Part shown: positions 49,761 through 59,564 of the stretch, one piece after another | Position numbering within the stretch: position 1 is the stretch's first letter | Layout: each line of letters begins with the position of its first letter | Translations under genes and position numbers: made by a program | The notes under the pieces: generated by a model | Told to the model about the DNA's origin: nothing | The model's database searches: none | The model's input: only the letters and a program-made list of their open reading frames with translations | Assembly (NCBI GenBank): GCA_003246335.1 | Contig: QKAR01000018.1 | Coordinates: 1 to 64,000, forward strand | Source of the DNA: Spirochaetales bacterium | Lineage (GTDB): Bacteria > Spirochaetota > Spirochaetia > Treponematales > Treponemataceae | Length of the DNA stretch: 64,000 bases | Direction: 5' to 3'

Positions 49761-51464
49761 ATGAACGAATGGCTGAAAAAGCTTTTTTCGCAGATATCAG
49801 CGCTTTGGGGAAAATGGACCGTTGTCCAGAAATTGATTTTGGGCGGCGTCGTTTTGGCGGCGATCGTCGGAGTCGTCGTCCTTTTTTCCGTTTCGTCCGC
49901 CCCTACCATGGTTCCGCTCATCGACGCCCCGATCACCGACGCCGATGCCCGCGACCGAATCATCGTTCGGCTTAATCAGGAAAACGTAAAAACTTCGGTT
50001 TCGGCGGCCGGCATCATTTCCGTCCCGGACGAGACGACGGCGCGCCGCATGCGCTCGCTTCTCATCCGCGAGGACTTAATCCCGCAGAACACCGACCCGT
50101 GGGCCATCTTTGACGTGGAGCGCTGGACCACGACCGATTTCGAGCGTAACGTCAACAAGCGCCGCGCCATCATCGAGGAAGTCCGTCAGCACATTAAGGC
50201 GATCGACGACATCGACGAAGCGAGCGTCGTGGTAAATATCCCGGAAAAAACGCTCTTCGCCGCGGACCAGGAACCGGTAACCGCGAGCGTCATCCTCTAT
50301 CCAAAGCCGGGTAGCGATTTCCTTTCTAATCGAAAGAAAATTGAGGGTGTCCAGAAAATCCTCAAATTCGCCGTTTCCGGGCTCAAGGACGAAAACATCA
50401 CGATCGCCGACAGTTCTGGAACCGTCCTTAATGATTTCGAGGGCATGAAGGAGTGGGATCGGCTCACCCGAATCGAGAAAGAGCAAAAACTCATCGCTCA
50501 GCTTGAGTCGCAATACCGCGCCAAGATACTGAGCTCGCTTCAGCAAATTTACGGCATGGATCGTGTTCGCGACTTAAACATAAAAATTGAGATGGATATG
50601 TCCGAGAAGGCGATCCAACAGCGCGATTACCTTCCGACGACGATTAAGCCCGATAATCCCGAGACTCCGTATGACGATTCCGAGGTCGTCCAATCGGTGA
50701 CGATATCCTCGGAGACCTCGACGACTCGTTGGCAGGGCTCCGGCTATAATCCCGAGGGGCCCGCGGGCGTCGAGGGTCAGACCGCTCCCGCCTACAAAGA
50801 CATGTCCAACCTCTATGGCCTTTCCGAGCAGTCGATCGTGAAGAAAAACGAGGCGATCGGCCAGCGGGACACGACCGAGACCGTGAGCCCCGAAATGGGT
50901 CGCCGTACGGTTTCCGTCAATATCGACGGGGTGTGGAGCAAAAAGCGCGACGATAAGGGTAATTTCATCGTAACGAACGGGGCAATTGAGCGGGATTATA
51001 AGCCGATTCCTTCCGACGAGTTAAAATCCGCGACGAAAGTCGTGCAGGACGCGATCGCTTTCTCGAGCGCCCGCGGCGACTCCGTAAGCGTCCTCAACAT
51101 TCAATTTGACCGCTCGGCGCAATTCGAGAAAGAGGATCTCGCCTATCTTCAGCGCCAACAGCGTCAGCAAACGATACTCTACGCCCTCATCGCGATCGCC
51201 GTTATCCTCGTCGCGTTCATCTTCTATCGCATGATAACGCGCGAGCTGGAGCGTCGCAGACGGCTCAAGGAAGAGGAGCTTTTGCGCAAGCACCAGATGG
51301 AGCGCGAAAAAACGCTTTGGGAAGCCGAGCAGGCGGGCATGGAGGTTTCCATGTCGGTCGAGGAGCGCAAACGGCTTGAGTTGCAGGAAAACGCGGTGAA
51401 CATGGCGAAGGAACATCCCGAGGACGTCGCCTTGCTCATACGCACTTGGTTGATGGAGGAATAA
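49761..51464 (+). CDS. fliF: Flagellar MS-ring protein FliF
   Basis: 567 residues. Two membrane segments frame the protein: one at about 25-45 (LILGGVVLAAIVGVVVLFSV) and one near 470 (LYALIAIAVILVAFIFYRM). Between them lie the periplasmic ring-building motifs. The C-terminal tail (EHPEDVALLIRTWLMEE) binds FliG. GGGAGGGG lies before ATG 49761. Confidence 0.96.
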   Translation: MNEWLKKLFSQISALWGKWTVVQKLILGGVVLAAIVGVVVLFSVSSAPTMVPLIDAPITDADARDRIIVRLNQENVKTSVSAAGIISVPDETTARRMRSLLIREDLIPQNTDPWAIFDVERWTTTDFERNVNKRRAIIEEVRQHIKAIDDIDEASVVVNIPEKTLFAADQEPVTASVILYPKPGSDFLSNRKKIEGVQKILKFAVSGLKDENITIADSSGTVLNDFEGMKEWDRLTRIEKEQKLIAQLESQYRAKILSSLQQIYGMDRVRDLNIKIEMDMSEKAIQQRDYLPTTIKPDNPETPYDDSEVVQSVTISSETSTTRWQGSGYNPEGPAGVEGQTAPAYKDMSNLYGLSEQSIVKKNEAIGQRDTTETVSPEMGRRTVSVNIDGVWSKKRDDKGNFIVTNGAIERDYKPIPSDELKSATKVVQDAIAFSSARGDSVSVLNIQFDRSAQFEKEDLAYLQRQQRQQTILYALIAIAVILVAFIFYRMITRELERRRRLKEEELLRKHQMEREKTLWEAEQAGMEVSMSVEERKRLELQENAVNMAKEHPEDVALLIRTWLMEE

Positions 51465-51467
51465 GGA

Positions 51468-52541
51468 ATGGCCGCAGCCGCATCAACGTCATCGTCGAAA
51501 GATAAAGGGGCATCGACCGGCTCGAAAAAGGCAAAGGACGTAAAGTCTCTTTCCGGTCGCCAGAAAGCCGCGATTTTTCTCGTATCCCTCGGTTCGGAAA
51601 TTTCCGCCGAGATATTTAAGCATTTGCGCGAAGACGAAATCGAGACACTGACGTTCGAGATCGCGCGTCTGGAAACCGTCGAACCGGAGTTCAAGGACGC
51701 AATCCTTCAGGAGTTCCAGGACCTCATGATGGCCCAGAACTTCATCACGACCGGCGGTATCGATTACGCCCGCGAGCTGCTCGAGAAATCCGTCGGAAGC
51801 CAAAAGGCCATCGATATCATTAATCGGCTGACGAGTTCTCTTCAGGTTCGCCCGTTCGACTTTATCCGCCGAACCGATCCGGCTCACCTTTTAAACTTTA
51901 TCCAGCAGGAACATCCTCAGACCATCGCGCTCATACTCGCGTACCTTGAGCCCGCAAAGGCGTCCATCATTCTGCAAAACCTTCCCGACGAGATCCAAAG
52001 CGAGGTCGCGCGGCGCATCGCAACGATGGACCGCACCTCGCCGGACGTTTTGCGCGAGGTCGAGCGCGTTCTCGAGAAAAAGCTTTCGACTTTGTCGAGT
52101 GAGGACTACACGGCGGCGGGCGGCGTCGAGAGCATCGTCGAGATCCTCAACCTCGTCGACCGATCCTCGGAAAAATCCATCATCGAGGCCCTAGAGGACG
52201 AAGATCCTGATTTGGCGGAAGAGATCAAAAAGCGCATGTTCGTGTTCGAGGACATCGTCATGCTCGACGATCGCGCCATTCAGAAAGTCCTCCGCGAGGT
52301 CGACACGCAGGAGCTCGCCAAGGCGCTCAAGTCCGTCGATACCGAGGTTCAGGACAAAATATTCCGGAATATGTCTAAGCGCGCGGCCGGCATGCTCAAG
52401 GAAGACATGGAATACATGGGGCCGGTCAGGCTCAAGGACGTCGAGGAAGCGCAGCAAAAAATCGTTTCCATTATCAGGCACCTCGAGGATACGGGCGAAA
52501 TCGTTATCGCGCGTTCCGGCGAGGACGAACTCGTCGTGTAA
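51468..52541 (+). CDS. fliG: Flagellar motor switch protein FliG
   Basis: 357 residues. An unusual Ser/Ala/Lys-rich N-terminal extension of about 28 residues precedes the FliG body, which starts at SGRQKAAIFLVSLGSE. The middle EHPQTIALILAYL and C-terminal FEDIVMLDDRAIQKVLREV torque helix region are intact. Spirochaetes often have two FliG; position with fliF and fliH marks this as the main basal-body copy. AAGGA precedes ATG 51468. Confidence 0.95.
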   Translation: MAAAASTSSSKDKGASTGSKKAKDVKSLSGRQKAAIFLVSLGSEISAEIFKHLREDEIETLTFEIARLETVEPEFKDAILQEFQDLMMAQNFITTGGIDYARELLEKSVGSQKAIDIINRLTSSLQVRPFDFIRRTDPAHLLNFIQQEHPQTIALILAYLEPAKASIILQNLPDEIQSEVARRIATMDRTSPDVLREVERVLEKKLSTLSSEDYTAAGGVESIVEILNLVDRSSEKSIIEALEDEDPDLAEEIKKRMFVFEDIVMLDDRAIQKVLREVDTQELAKALKSVDTEVQDKIFRNMSKRAAGMLKEDMEYMGPVRLKDVEEAQQKIVSIIRHLEDTGEIVIARSGEDELVV

Positions 52542-52553
52542 GGACGGTACTGA

Positions 52554-53489
52554 ATGGCGAAAACGGTATTTAGGCCCAATGAGATCAAGAACACCGACGA
52601 TCACGTGCTTCTTGAGCTGTCGAAAAAATTCGTCGAGGACGTTCCGGTCATGGAAGCGGAACCGGAACCGCTGTACGAAGGGCCGACGGCCGACGACCTT
52701 AGGCGAGAAGCCGAGCGATATCGCCAGGAATGGGAGAGCGAAAAGGCGAAAATGATCGAGGATGCCCAAGCGCAGGCGGCGTCGATCGTCAAAGACGCCG
52801 AAACGGCGGCTTTCGAGGAAGTAAAGCGCAAATCCGATCAAGCCCAGGAACTGCGGCAAAAAGCCGCGGATGAGGCCTCAGACATAGTCTCCCGCGCGGA
52901 GTCAAAAGCCGCCGAAATCGTCGAACTCGCGAATTCCAAAATGGAGGAACAGCTTAAAAACGGCTATTCCGACGGATTCAAAAAAGGCCAAGAGGAAGGA
53001 TTCAAAGAGGGAAACCTCGAGGCTCAGCGCCTAACGGACCGGCTTCACACGATTATCGAGCGCGTGATGGATAAGCGGCAGGAAATTCTCTCCGAGACCG
53101 AGCAGCAGGTCGTCGACCTCGTCCTGCTCATGACGCGCAAAATCGTGAAGGTCATCACCGAGAATCAGCGCAATATCGTCGTCTCTAACGTCGTTCAGGC
53201 CCTGAGGAAAGTGAAGGGGCGCGGCGACGTGACCATTCGCGTCAATCTCAACGACGTCGCCATGACGTCCCAGCACGTGAAGGATTTTCTATCGTCCGCG
53301 GAAAACGTCAAGAATATCGCCGTCGTCGAGGACTCTTCCGTCGATCGCGGCGGCTGCGTCATTGAGACGGACTTCGGTTCGGTCGACGCGCGGATCGTCA
53401 GCCAGCTCAACGAGATCGAGCAGCGTATCCTTGAGGTTTCGCCGATTCGCGCCAGAATTAAAACGGCGAATCCGATTAATCAGGATTAG
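52554..53489 (+). CDS. fliH: Flagellar assembly protein FliH
   Basis: 311 residues, export-ATPase regulator. A long Ala/Glu/Lys/Gln coiled coil spans about 50-150 with the glycine-spaced NGYSDGFKKGQEEGFKEG near 140-157, typical of FliH, then a C-terminal FliI-binding domain. It starts 12 bases after fliG and ends six before fliI. Confidence 0.92.
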   Translation: MAKTVFRPNEIKNTDDHVLLELSKKFVEDVPVMEAEPEPLYEGPTADDLRREAERYRQEWESEKAKMIEDAQAQAASIVKDAETAAFEEVKRKSDQAQELRQKAADEASDIVSRAESKAAEIVELANSKMEEQLKNGYSDGFKKGQEEGFKEGNLEAQRLTDRLHTIIERVMDKRQEILSETEQQVVDLVLLMTRKIVKVITENQRNIVVSNVVQALRKVKGRGDVTIRVNLNDVAMTSQHVKDFLSSAENVKNIAVVEDSSVDRGGCVIETDFGSVDARIVSQLNEIEQRILEVSPIRARIKTANPINQD

Positions 53490-53495
53490 CCTTCC

Positions 53496-54911
53496 ATGAT
53501 CGATATTTTCGATAAATACATCGATACCGTCGAGTCCACGGATCCCATTAAGTACATCGGAACGGTTAGCGGCGTCAAAGGCATGCTCATTGAGAGTTCC
53601 GGGCCGCAGGCCATCGTCGGCGAAATTTGCAAAATCGTCCTGTCGCGCGGGAACGCGCCAGTTTTCGCGGAAGTGGTGGGCTTTAGCGAAACGACGGTCC
53701 AGCTCATGAGCTATGGCGACACGACCGGAATCGAGATCGGTTGCCAAGTGATCGCGACCGGTGATCTTTTGACCGTTCCGGTGAGCGACGCGCTTCTCGG
53801 CCGCGTCGTCGACGCCATGGGGAAGGCAGCCGATGGAAAGGGAGAAATTTCCTCGTCGATCCGCTATTCCGCCGTAGCCTCCCCACCGGACCCCCTGCGG
53901 AGAAAGCCGATAGCCGAGCGCATCGTCACCGGCGTCCGCGCGATCGACGGGCTTTTGGCGGTCGGCCGCGGCCAGCGACTCGGCATTTTCGCGGGCTCGG
54001 GCGTCGGGAAGTCAACCCTATTAGGCATGATTTCCCGGAACACGAACGCCGACGTGAACGTGATCGCCCTCATCGGCGAGCGCGGCCGCGAGGTGGTTGA
54101 TTTCATCGAGAACGATTTGGGGCCGGAAGGCCTTAAGCGCTCGGTCGTCATCGTCGCGACGTCCGATCAATCACCGCTGTCGCGCATTCGCGGCGCCTAC
54201 GTCGCGACCGCGGTCGCCGAGTATTTCCGTGACCGGGGAAAGCACGTCATGCTCATGTTCGATTCCGTCACGCGTTTCGCGAAAGCCCAGCGCGAGATCG
54301 GCCTCGCCATCGGGGAGCCCCCCGCGACTCGAGGCTACACCCCAAGCGTATTCGAGACGCTTCCGAAGCTTCTTGAGCGAAGCGGTACTTCCGACCGCGG
54401 CTCGATAACCGGTTTTTACACCGTCCTCGTCGACGGGGACGATATGGACGAGCCCATTTCGGATACCGTTCGCGGCATCCTCGACGGTCACGTCATTCTC
54501 TCGCGGAAACTCGCGCAAAAATACCATTATCCGGCGATCGATGTCCTCGCGAGCGTGTCCCGTCTGTCGAACCGCGTCGCGGGCGAAGCGACTAAAAAGG
54601 CGGCGGTTTTCATTAGGCGCCTCATGGCGGTGTACGACGAGGCCGAGGACATGATAAACGTCGGGGCGTACCAAAAGGGCTCCAACCCCGCGATCGACGA
54701 GGCCATCGCGCATCACGTGAAGATCGAGGAATTCCTCAATCAAGACGTGTCGGACACTGCTCCTCTGTCAAAGACGCTCAAGGCGATGTCCGCCGTCGCG
54801 GGCATGGAAATCCCGGAAAGCGAGGCGGGGTACCAGGGAAGTTCCGCCCATCCGAAATACTCATCGTCGGCCCCATCCGCTATCGGGCCTAGTCCCGGCG
54901 GCGAGGAATGA
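53496..54911 (+). CDS. fliI: Flagellum-specific ATPase FliI
   Basis: F1-beta-like ATPase driving flagellar export. Walker A AGSGVGKSTLL, IGERGREVVDFIE, LMFDSVTRFAKAQREIGLA and EPPATRGYTPSVF are diagnostic. 471 residues including a Ser/Pro-rich C-terminal tail beyond the usual end. Overlaps fliJ by 4 bases. Confidence 0.97.
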   Translation: MIDIFDKYIDTVESTDPIKYIGTVSGVKGMLIESSGPQAIVGEICKIVLSRGNAPVFAEVVGFSETTVQLMSYGDTTGIEIGCQVIATGDLLTVPVSDALLGRVVDAMGKAADGKGEISSSIRYSAVASPPDPLRRKPIAERIVTGVRAIDGLLAVGRGQRLGIFAGSGVGKSTLLGMISRNTNADVNVIALIGERGREVVDFIENDLGPEGLKRSVVIVATSDQSPLSRIRGAYVATAVAEYFRDRGKHVMLMFDSVTRFAKAQREIGLAIGEPPATRGYTPSVFETLPKLLERSGTSDRGSITGFYTVLVDGDDMDEPISDTVRGILDGHVILSRKLAQKYHYPAIDVLASVSRLSNRVAGEATKKAAVFIRRLMAVYDEAEDMINVGAYQKGSNPAIDEAIAHHVKIEEFLNQDVSDTAPLSKTLKAMSAVAGMEIPESEAGYQGSSAHPKYSSSAPSAIGPSPGGEE

Positions 54912-55339
54912 AGCGCTTTTCCTTTTCGCTTCAGCGGCTTCTTGACTTTCGCGAGTTTCGCGAAAAAGACGCGGAAATCGCGCTCGGAAGGGCTGTGTCC
55001 GCGCGGGAAGAGATATCTCTCGAGCTCGAGAGCGTCGCGAAAAAGCGCGTTGCGGCCGCGTACGAACGGGGCGGCGATTCCCCGATAAACGACCTCCTCG
55101 CGATAGACCGGTTCGTCGCGCGGCTCGACGCGCGCAAAGACGCCCTTTTGGAAGACCTTGCCGCGGCGGAACTCGCCGTAGAGCGCGCCCGGGAGGCGTA
55201 TCTCGAGGCGACCCGCAATCGGCGCGTCATCACGAAACTGCGCGAGCGGCGCGCCGGCGAATGGCGCAAGGAATACCTTGAGGAAGAAGCGGCGAACCTT
55301 GATGACCTAAGCGGGTCTCGCCCGTTTCTCGGTTCGTGA
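54908..55339 (+). CDS. fliJ: Flagellar export chaperone FliJ
   Basis: 143 residues, entirely coiled coil, beginning FSFSLQRLLDFREFREKDAE, the FliJ pattern. It connects FliI with the export gate. Last gene of the operon; ATG 54908 overlaps the fliI stop. It converges with the next gene, 14 bases apart. Confidence 0.88.
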   Translation: MKRFSFSLQRLLDFREFREKDAEIALGRAVSAREEISLELESVAKKRVAAAYERGGDSPINDLLAIDRFVARLDARKDALLEDLAAAELAVERAREAYLEATRNRRVITKLRERRAGEWRKEYLEEEAANLDDLSGSRPFLGS

Positions 55340-55353
55340 GGGCAAACCTTCCG

Positions 55354-57006
55354 TCAATACTTGAAGTCGCTGTCCCCGATGAACTCGCGGATAATGGACT
55401 GCCCGGGCACGTAGGCGGAAGAGATAGGCATGAAATTATTAAGGAAGACGAGTAGTCGCGACGCCTCGCTGTACTCGGGTTCGGTCGGTTTTACCGCGCG
55501 CAAAAGCGGTTCCGCGTATATCTTGAGGACGGAAAGCTCGTAGTCGAGCGCCGAGTTGAACATCGCGTCGGCCTTGTCCTGAAAGGGAAATATGTGCAGC
55601 CGCTCGCCTCGTTGGACGCTTGCCCACATCGCGATCGTCCCGGCCGCGCCTTTCCCCCTGAACTGCGCGTCCCGCACGATCCTCCTGAGCAACCGGTTAT
55701 CCGACGTCGGTATGCGGTTGTGGTCGTCGAGGTTGAGTTGCGTGAGCGCGGAAAGGTAAATTTTGAACTTATATTCGCCGCCGACCAGCGGGGTTAATTT
55801 GTCGTTGAGCCCGTGTATGCCTTCCATGACGATGATCGATCGCTCGTTGAGCTTGAGCTTTCGGCCCGTTTGCTTTCTCGAGCCGGTTTTGAAATCGAAC
55901 GACGGCAATTCCACTTCGTCCCCATTAAAGAGAGATACGAGTATCTCGTTCAAGTAGGGGACGTCGAGGGCCTCAAGGCACTCGTAGTCGGGCTTGCCAT
56001 CATCGTCGATCGGCGTTCCGTCCTTCCCTCGGTAATAGTCATCGAGGCTGATGACGATGGGCTCGTAGCCGAGGACGCGCAATTGCATCGAAAGTTTTTT
56101 CGACGTGGTGGTTTTACCGGAACTTGAGGGACCCGCGATCAGCACGACCTTCACTTTCGGTCGAGACGCTATTTTATCGGCGATCTCCGCGATTTTTTTA
56201 TTTTGAAGCGTTTCGCTGATCTCGATATATTCCTTCGCCTTGCGCTTGGCGACGAGCTCGTTTAGCTGGCCAACGGACGAAACCCCGACGAGCTTTCCCC
56301 ATTTTTTCGATTCGCTATATATCGAGAAGAGCTGCGGTATGTCCTCAAATTCGGTTAAGCGGTCGGGGTGCGCGGTAGGCGGAAACCTGAGCAAAAAACC
56401 TTCTCCATAGGGCCGAAGCTCGAAAACCCCCAGGGCCCCGGTTCTGTCCAAGAGTGGCTGAAAATAGAGATCCGAGTATGTTCCTACGGTGTTAATGAGT
56501 ATTTTCGGCTTACTCGTTTGGTTGAGCAAACGCAGGGTATCCGGTTGGTTCGTGTCGGCGAAAAGCTCGAGGGCTTCCTCGTAGGAAACGTACTTCGTGT
56601 GAACCGGAATGTCCGCCTCGATCATTTCGCGCATTTTCGACTCGAGCGCCTTCAAATCTATGGTTATGTTCGTGCCGCCGGATTCCAGCGTGTAATAGTA
56701 GCCGTAACCGAGGCTGTGCCCCACGAGGAGTCTCAGGTTCGGGTAAAGTTCGCGGGCGGCGGCGGCGAGGACGATGCATAGCGTTCTCCGGCATACGGAA
56801 GACGCGTCGGTCGTGCCGATCGTTACCGGCTCAACCCGCGCGCGCACGTCAATGTTGCGCGTAAGGGAGAAAAGCTCGTTGTTTACCCGCAACGCGATGA
56901 TCGGATACTTGGTGGCGTTAAAGTGGGGTATGAGGGCCGCGCCGGTCACGGGGGCGGGAAATTGCTTTACTGAGCCATCGGGAAAGACGATGTCAATACT
57001 CGCCAT
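55354..57006 (-). CDS. TGS and threonyl-tRNA-synthetase-like domain fused to a uridine kinase
   Basis: 550 residues with three parts. Residues 1-60 are a TGS domain (MASIDIVFPDGSVKQFPAPV). About 70-250 resemble the second domain of threonyl-tRNA synthetase, though its HxxxH reads HSLGYGYYY. About 280-500 are a phosphoribulokinase/uridine kinase domain with P-loop GPSSSGKT (292-299) and SLDDYYRGKDG. This architecture exists in several anaerobes and Thermotoga; it is annotated as nucleoside or uridine kinase, and the role of the front half is unknown. It may make UMP from salvaged uridine. Confidence 0.88.
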   Translation of the reverse strand: MASIDIVFPDGSVKQFPAPVTGAALIPHFNATKYPIIALRVNNELFSLTRNIDVRARVEPVTIGTTDASSVCRRTLCIVLAAAARELYPNLRLLVGHSLGYGYYYTLESGGTNITIDLKALESKMREMIEADIPVHTKYVSYEEALELFADTNQPDTLRLLNQTSKPKILINTVGTYSDLYFQPLLDRTGALGVFELRPYGEGFLLRFPPTAHPDRLTEFEDIPQLFSIYSESKKWGKLVGVSSVGQLNELVAKRKAKEYIEISETLQNKKIAEIADKIASRPKVKVVLIAGPSSSGKTTTSKKLSMQLRVLGYEPIVISLDDYYRGKDGTPIDDDGKPDYECLEALDVPYLNEILVSLFNGDEVELPSFDFKTGSRKQTGRKLKLNERSIIVMEGIHGLNDKLTPLVGGEYKFKIYLSALTQLNLDDHNRIPTSDNRLLRRIVRDAQFRGKGAAGTIAMWASVQRGERLHIFPFQDKADAMFNSALDYELSVLKIYAEPLLRAVKPTEPEYSEASRLLVFLNNFMPISSAYVPGQSIIREFIGDSDFKY

Positions 57007-57077
57007 GAATCACCTCCGCGCTTGACGCTCGCCTTTCGTCCGGGCGTCTCCTTCTTTACGTTGATGGAGAAAAGATG

Positions 57078-57151
57078 CGGGACCGGAGGGACTCGAACCC
57101 CCTACCTACTGCTTAGAAGGCAGTTGCTCTATCCGGATGAGCTACGATCCC
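57078..57151 (-). tRNA. tRNA-Arg (anticodon UCU)
   Basis: On the minus strand the acceptor GGGATCG pairs with CGGTCCC. The anticodon arm ACTGC-CTTCTAA-GCAGT has anticodon TCT, reading AGA, and the T loop is TTCGAGT. The discriminator is G and no CCA is encoded, so CCA must be added afterwards. All arms fold normally; 74 bases. Confidence 0.95.
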
Positions 57152-57200
57152 CGGACGTCTTGAAAAGGAACGTGGATTCCTTTCGAAACGATGTCTAAAA

Positions 57201-57229
57201 ATAATAGCATATTGGCTATGTTCGATCAA
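57201..57229 (-). promoter_or_regulatory. Predicted promoter of tRNA-Arg
   Basis: On the minus strand TTGATC and TATTAT are separated by 17 bases, ending about 50 bases before the mature tRNA. The rest of 57152-57311 shows no gene. Confidence 0.6.
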
Positions 57230-57311
57230 CGGGTTCGTCGCGATGGTACGCTGCATGCCGTCGTGAAGCGGAGCAAGAATGTCGTATGTGGTGGGCATAG
57301 ACGATAGGCGA

Positions 57312-59564
57312 CTATCGGCGGAGTTTAAATTTCGCGACGCTCGACTTTAGCGAGGCAGCCCTCGCCGAAAGCTCCTCGCTGGTTGCCGCGCTTTCGTGCG
57401 AAACCGCCGCGTTTGACTGCACGACGCGCTTAACTTGCTGGATATTCGCGTTAATCTTTTCGATTCCGTCGTTTTGGTCCCGTGAGGCGATCGCTATCGA
57501 ATCGATGACGCCGGCGATGTCGGATGCGCTTCTTACGATTTTTTCCAGGGTGGACGCGGTTGCGTTCGCGAGTCCAGACCCCGCTTTCACCTTGTCGTCC
57601 GACTCGTCGATGAACGACGCGCTTTCTTTCGCCGCGTCCGAGCAGCGAGTCGCGAGATTCCTGACCTCGTCCGCGACGACTGCGAATCCTTTTCCGTACT
57701 TTCCCGCGCGCGCCGCTTCCACGGCCGCGTTCAGGGCGAGAATGTTCGTCTGAAACGCGATATCGTCGATCGTCTTGAGGATATTGGTGATGTTCGATGA
57801 CGCGAGCGCTATTTCCCGCATGGAGGCGACTAAGTCGCTCATGAGTCGGTTTCCGCTTTCCGCCGACTCTTTCGCCGCTGACGAAAGAGTCAGCGCTCTC
57901 TCGGCGTTCAGCGCGTTGAGCCTCGTTTTTTCGGTTACCATGCCGATAAGCGAAATAAGTTCGTCGACGGCGGAAGTTTGCTCGCTGGCTCCCGCAGCGA
58001 GATCGTTCGCGCCCAACGCCACTTGTTCGGCTCCCGCGCTAAATTGGTCGGCCGCGTCTTTAATTTCGTAAATCGTCGCGTCGAGCGTCGAGACGATCCG
58101 CTCTATCGCGTTTCGTATCAGGGCGAATTCGCCGGAGAAATCGTCGGATATATCAACGGTGAGGTTTAGGTTCGCTACCTCGTCGAGGGCATCCACGATG
58201 GCGGACGAGTAGCGCGATAGCTCGTCGATGAGCCTCGTCTTTTCGCCGAGGCTCGCGCACTCAAGCTCGATCTCCCGCTGGTTAAAGCGTATGCAATTCC
58301 TCCGGTCGTTAATCCCGTCGAAGATGGCGCGCGCCATCTGCTCGCACGTTTCGTAACCGCACGCGGAACAGTTGATCTGTCGAGCTTGTTCCGTCTCTTT
58401 ATGAAGGCCGAGATACACGGTCTCAAGATCAGTCTTCGAGGGGCTCGATCGCGGCGCTCGTCGGTCCGCGTACGCGCGCGTAAAGTCTTTGAGATCAAGT
58501 TCCCGATCGAAGAGGCGAAAGAGTTCCGCTTGCTTTGTTCTGAAACGCGCTCGCTCATTCGATTTCGAGGCTTTGAGCGCGTTGAGCGTCGCGTCCGCGT
58601 CGTCGATCGATACTTCCGCGCAGGTGCCCGTTCCTCGATTGCAACCGTTCGCGCAATTTAAGACGTCGACCAGTAGCGGCACGCTCGCCTTGCGGGATAT
58701 CCTACCGCCATATTCGTCGATATACGGATACGCGTGATGTATTCCCTCGATTTGCCTGACCCAGGCGCCCTTAACGAGCGCCTCGACGTTTTCGCGTAAG
58801 CCTCCCGGCCTGCTATAGAGGCATCCGAGCCAACATCCGATATCGTCGAAACCGCTTGGGGCGAATCGCGAAAGGTCGACGCGCGCGGCGTCGAGATGCT
58901 CTTTTAGCTTACGATAGGTGACGTTGTACCGCACGAATCCCTGCGTGTTTTTATCGCGAAATTCGTCGGCCTTACCGATGCAGGGCGAGAGAAAGGCGAC
59001 GCTATCGGTTATCTTTAGGTATTTTTTCATGTAAATCGCGGTGCAGAGCGTCGGGCTATGCACGGGCGCGAGCCTTGAAATGAGTTCGCTCCGGTACTTT
59101 TCGACGTAGTTGACGATCGCTGGGCACGGTTGGGCTATGACCGACGAGAGCGATTTTTCCTTAATGGCCTTGAGGTAAGCCCACGTCGTGATATCGGCGC
59201 CGAAGGAAACGTCGTATACGAGGTTGACGCCGATGGATTTGAGGTAGCCGAGCAGGTTTTCGTAGTTGGGAAAGTTAACCCTTGAGGCGGGCGCCGCGAC
59301 GACGGATATTTTCTCTCCCCGAGCGAGATCGGAGAAGAACTTTTCGGCGTCGTCGCGATATTGCCGGGCGCCGTGGGTACAAGCCGCGAGGCAGGCGCCG
59401 CAGCGAATGCATTTGGCTTGATCGACCGTTACGCGGTTTTCTCCGTTTTCGACGCGCGAAATATTCGCCCCGTCGACGGGGCACACGCGTATGCATTTAT
59501 TGCAGCCGACGCATTTTTCGCCAACCGTATAGACGATTTCGGTTTCGCCGTCATTTCGGCTCAT
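57312..59564 (-). CDS. [FeFe]-hydrogenase-like soluble chemoreceptor (ferredoxin, H-cluster, Fe-S and MCP domains)
   Basis: A 750-residue cytoplasmic fusion with no membrane segment. Two 4Fe-4S motifs lie at Cys18/21/24/28 and Cys52/55/58/62. An [FeFe]-hydrogenase catalytic-type domain (about 85-330) keeps all four H-cluster cysteines: AQPCP (147), SPCIGK (195) and NCANGC (304, 308). The proton-relay Cys of the usual TSCCP is Pro146 here, as expected for a sensor and not a turnover enzyme. A further Fe-S motif is at Cys399/402/407/424. A HAMP-like stretch (about 450-500) leads to the MCP signalling hairpin, tip [20 protein letters not shown] (600-619). I infer H2 or redox sensing coupled to CheA. 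It overlaps the cheW gene by 14 bases. Confidence 0.9.
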   Translation of the reverse strand: MSRNDGETEIVYTVGEKCVGCNKCIRVCPVDGANISRVENGENRVTVDQAKCIRCGACLAACTHGARQYRDDAEKFFSDLARGEKISVVAAPASRVNFPNYENLLGYLKSIGVNLVYDVSFGADITTWAYLKAIKEKSLSSVIAQPCPAIVNYVEKYRSELISRLAPVHSPTLCTAIYMKKYLKITDSVAFLSPCIGKADEFRDKNTQGFVRYNVTYRKLKEHLDAARVDLSRFAPSGFDDIGCWLGCLYSRPGGLRENVEALVKGAWVRQIEGIHHAYPYIDEYGGRISRKASVPLLVDVLNCANGCNRGTGTCAEVSIDDADATLNALKASKSNERARFRTKQAELFRLFDRELDLKDFTRAYADRRAPRSSPSKTDLETVYLGLHKETEQARQINCSACGYETCEQMARAIFDGINDRRNCIRFNQREIELECASLGEKTRLIDELSRYSSAIVDALDEVANLNLTVDISDDFSGEFALIRNAIERIVSTLDATIYEIKDAADQFSAGAEQVALGANDLAAGASEQTSAVDELISLIGMVTEKTRLNALNAERALTLSSAAKESAESGNRLMSDLVASMREIALASSNITNILKTIDDIAFQTNILALNAAVEAARAGKYGKGFAVVADEVRNLATRCSDAAKESASFIDESDDKVKAGSGLANATASTLEKIVRSASDIAGVIDSIAIASRDQNDGIEKINANIQQVKRVVQSNAAVSHESAATSEELSARAASLKSSVAKFKLRR

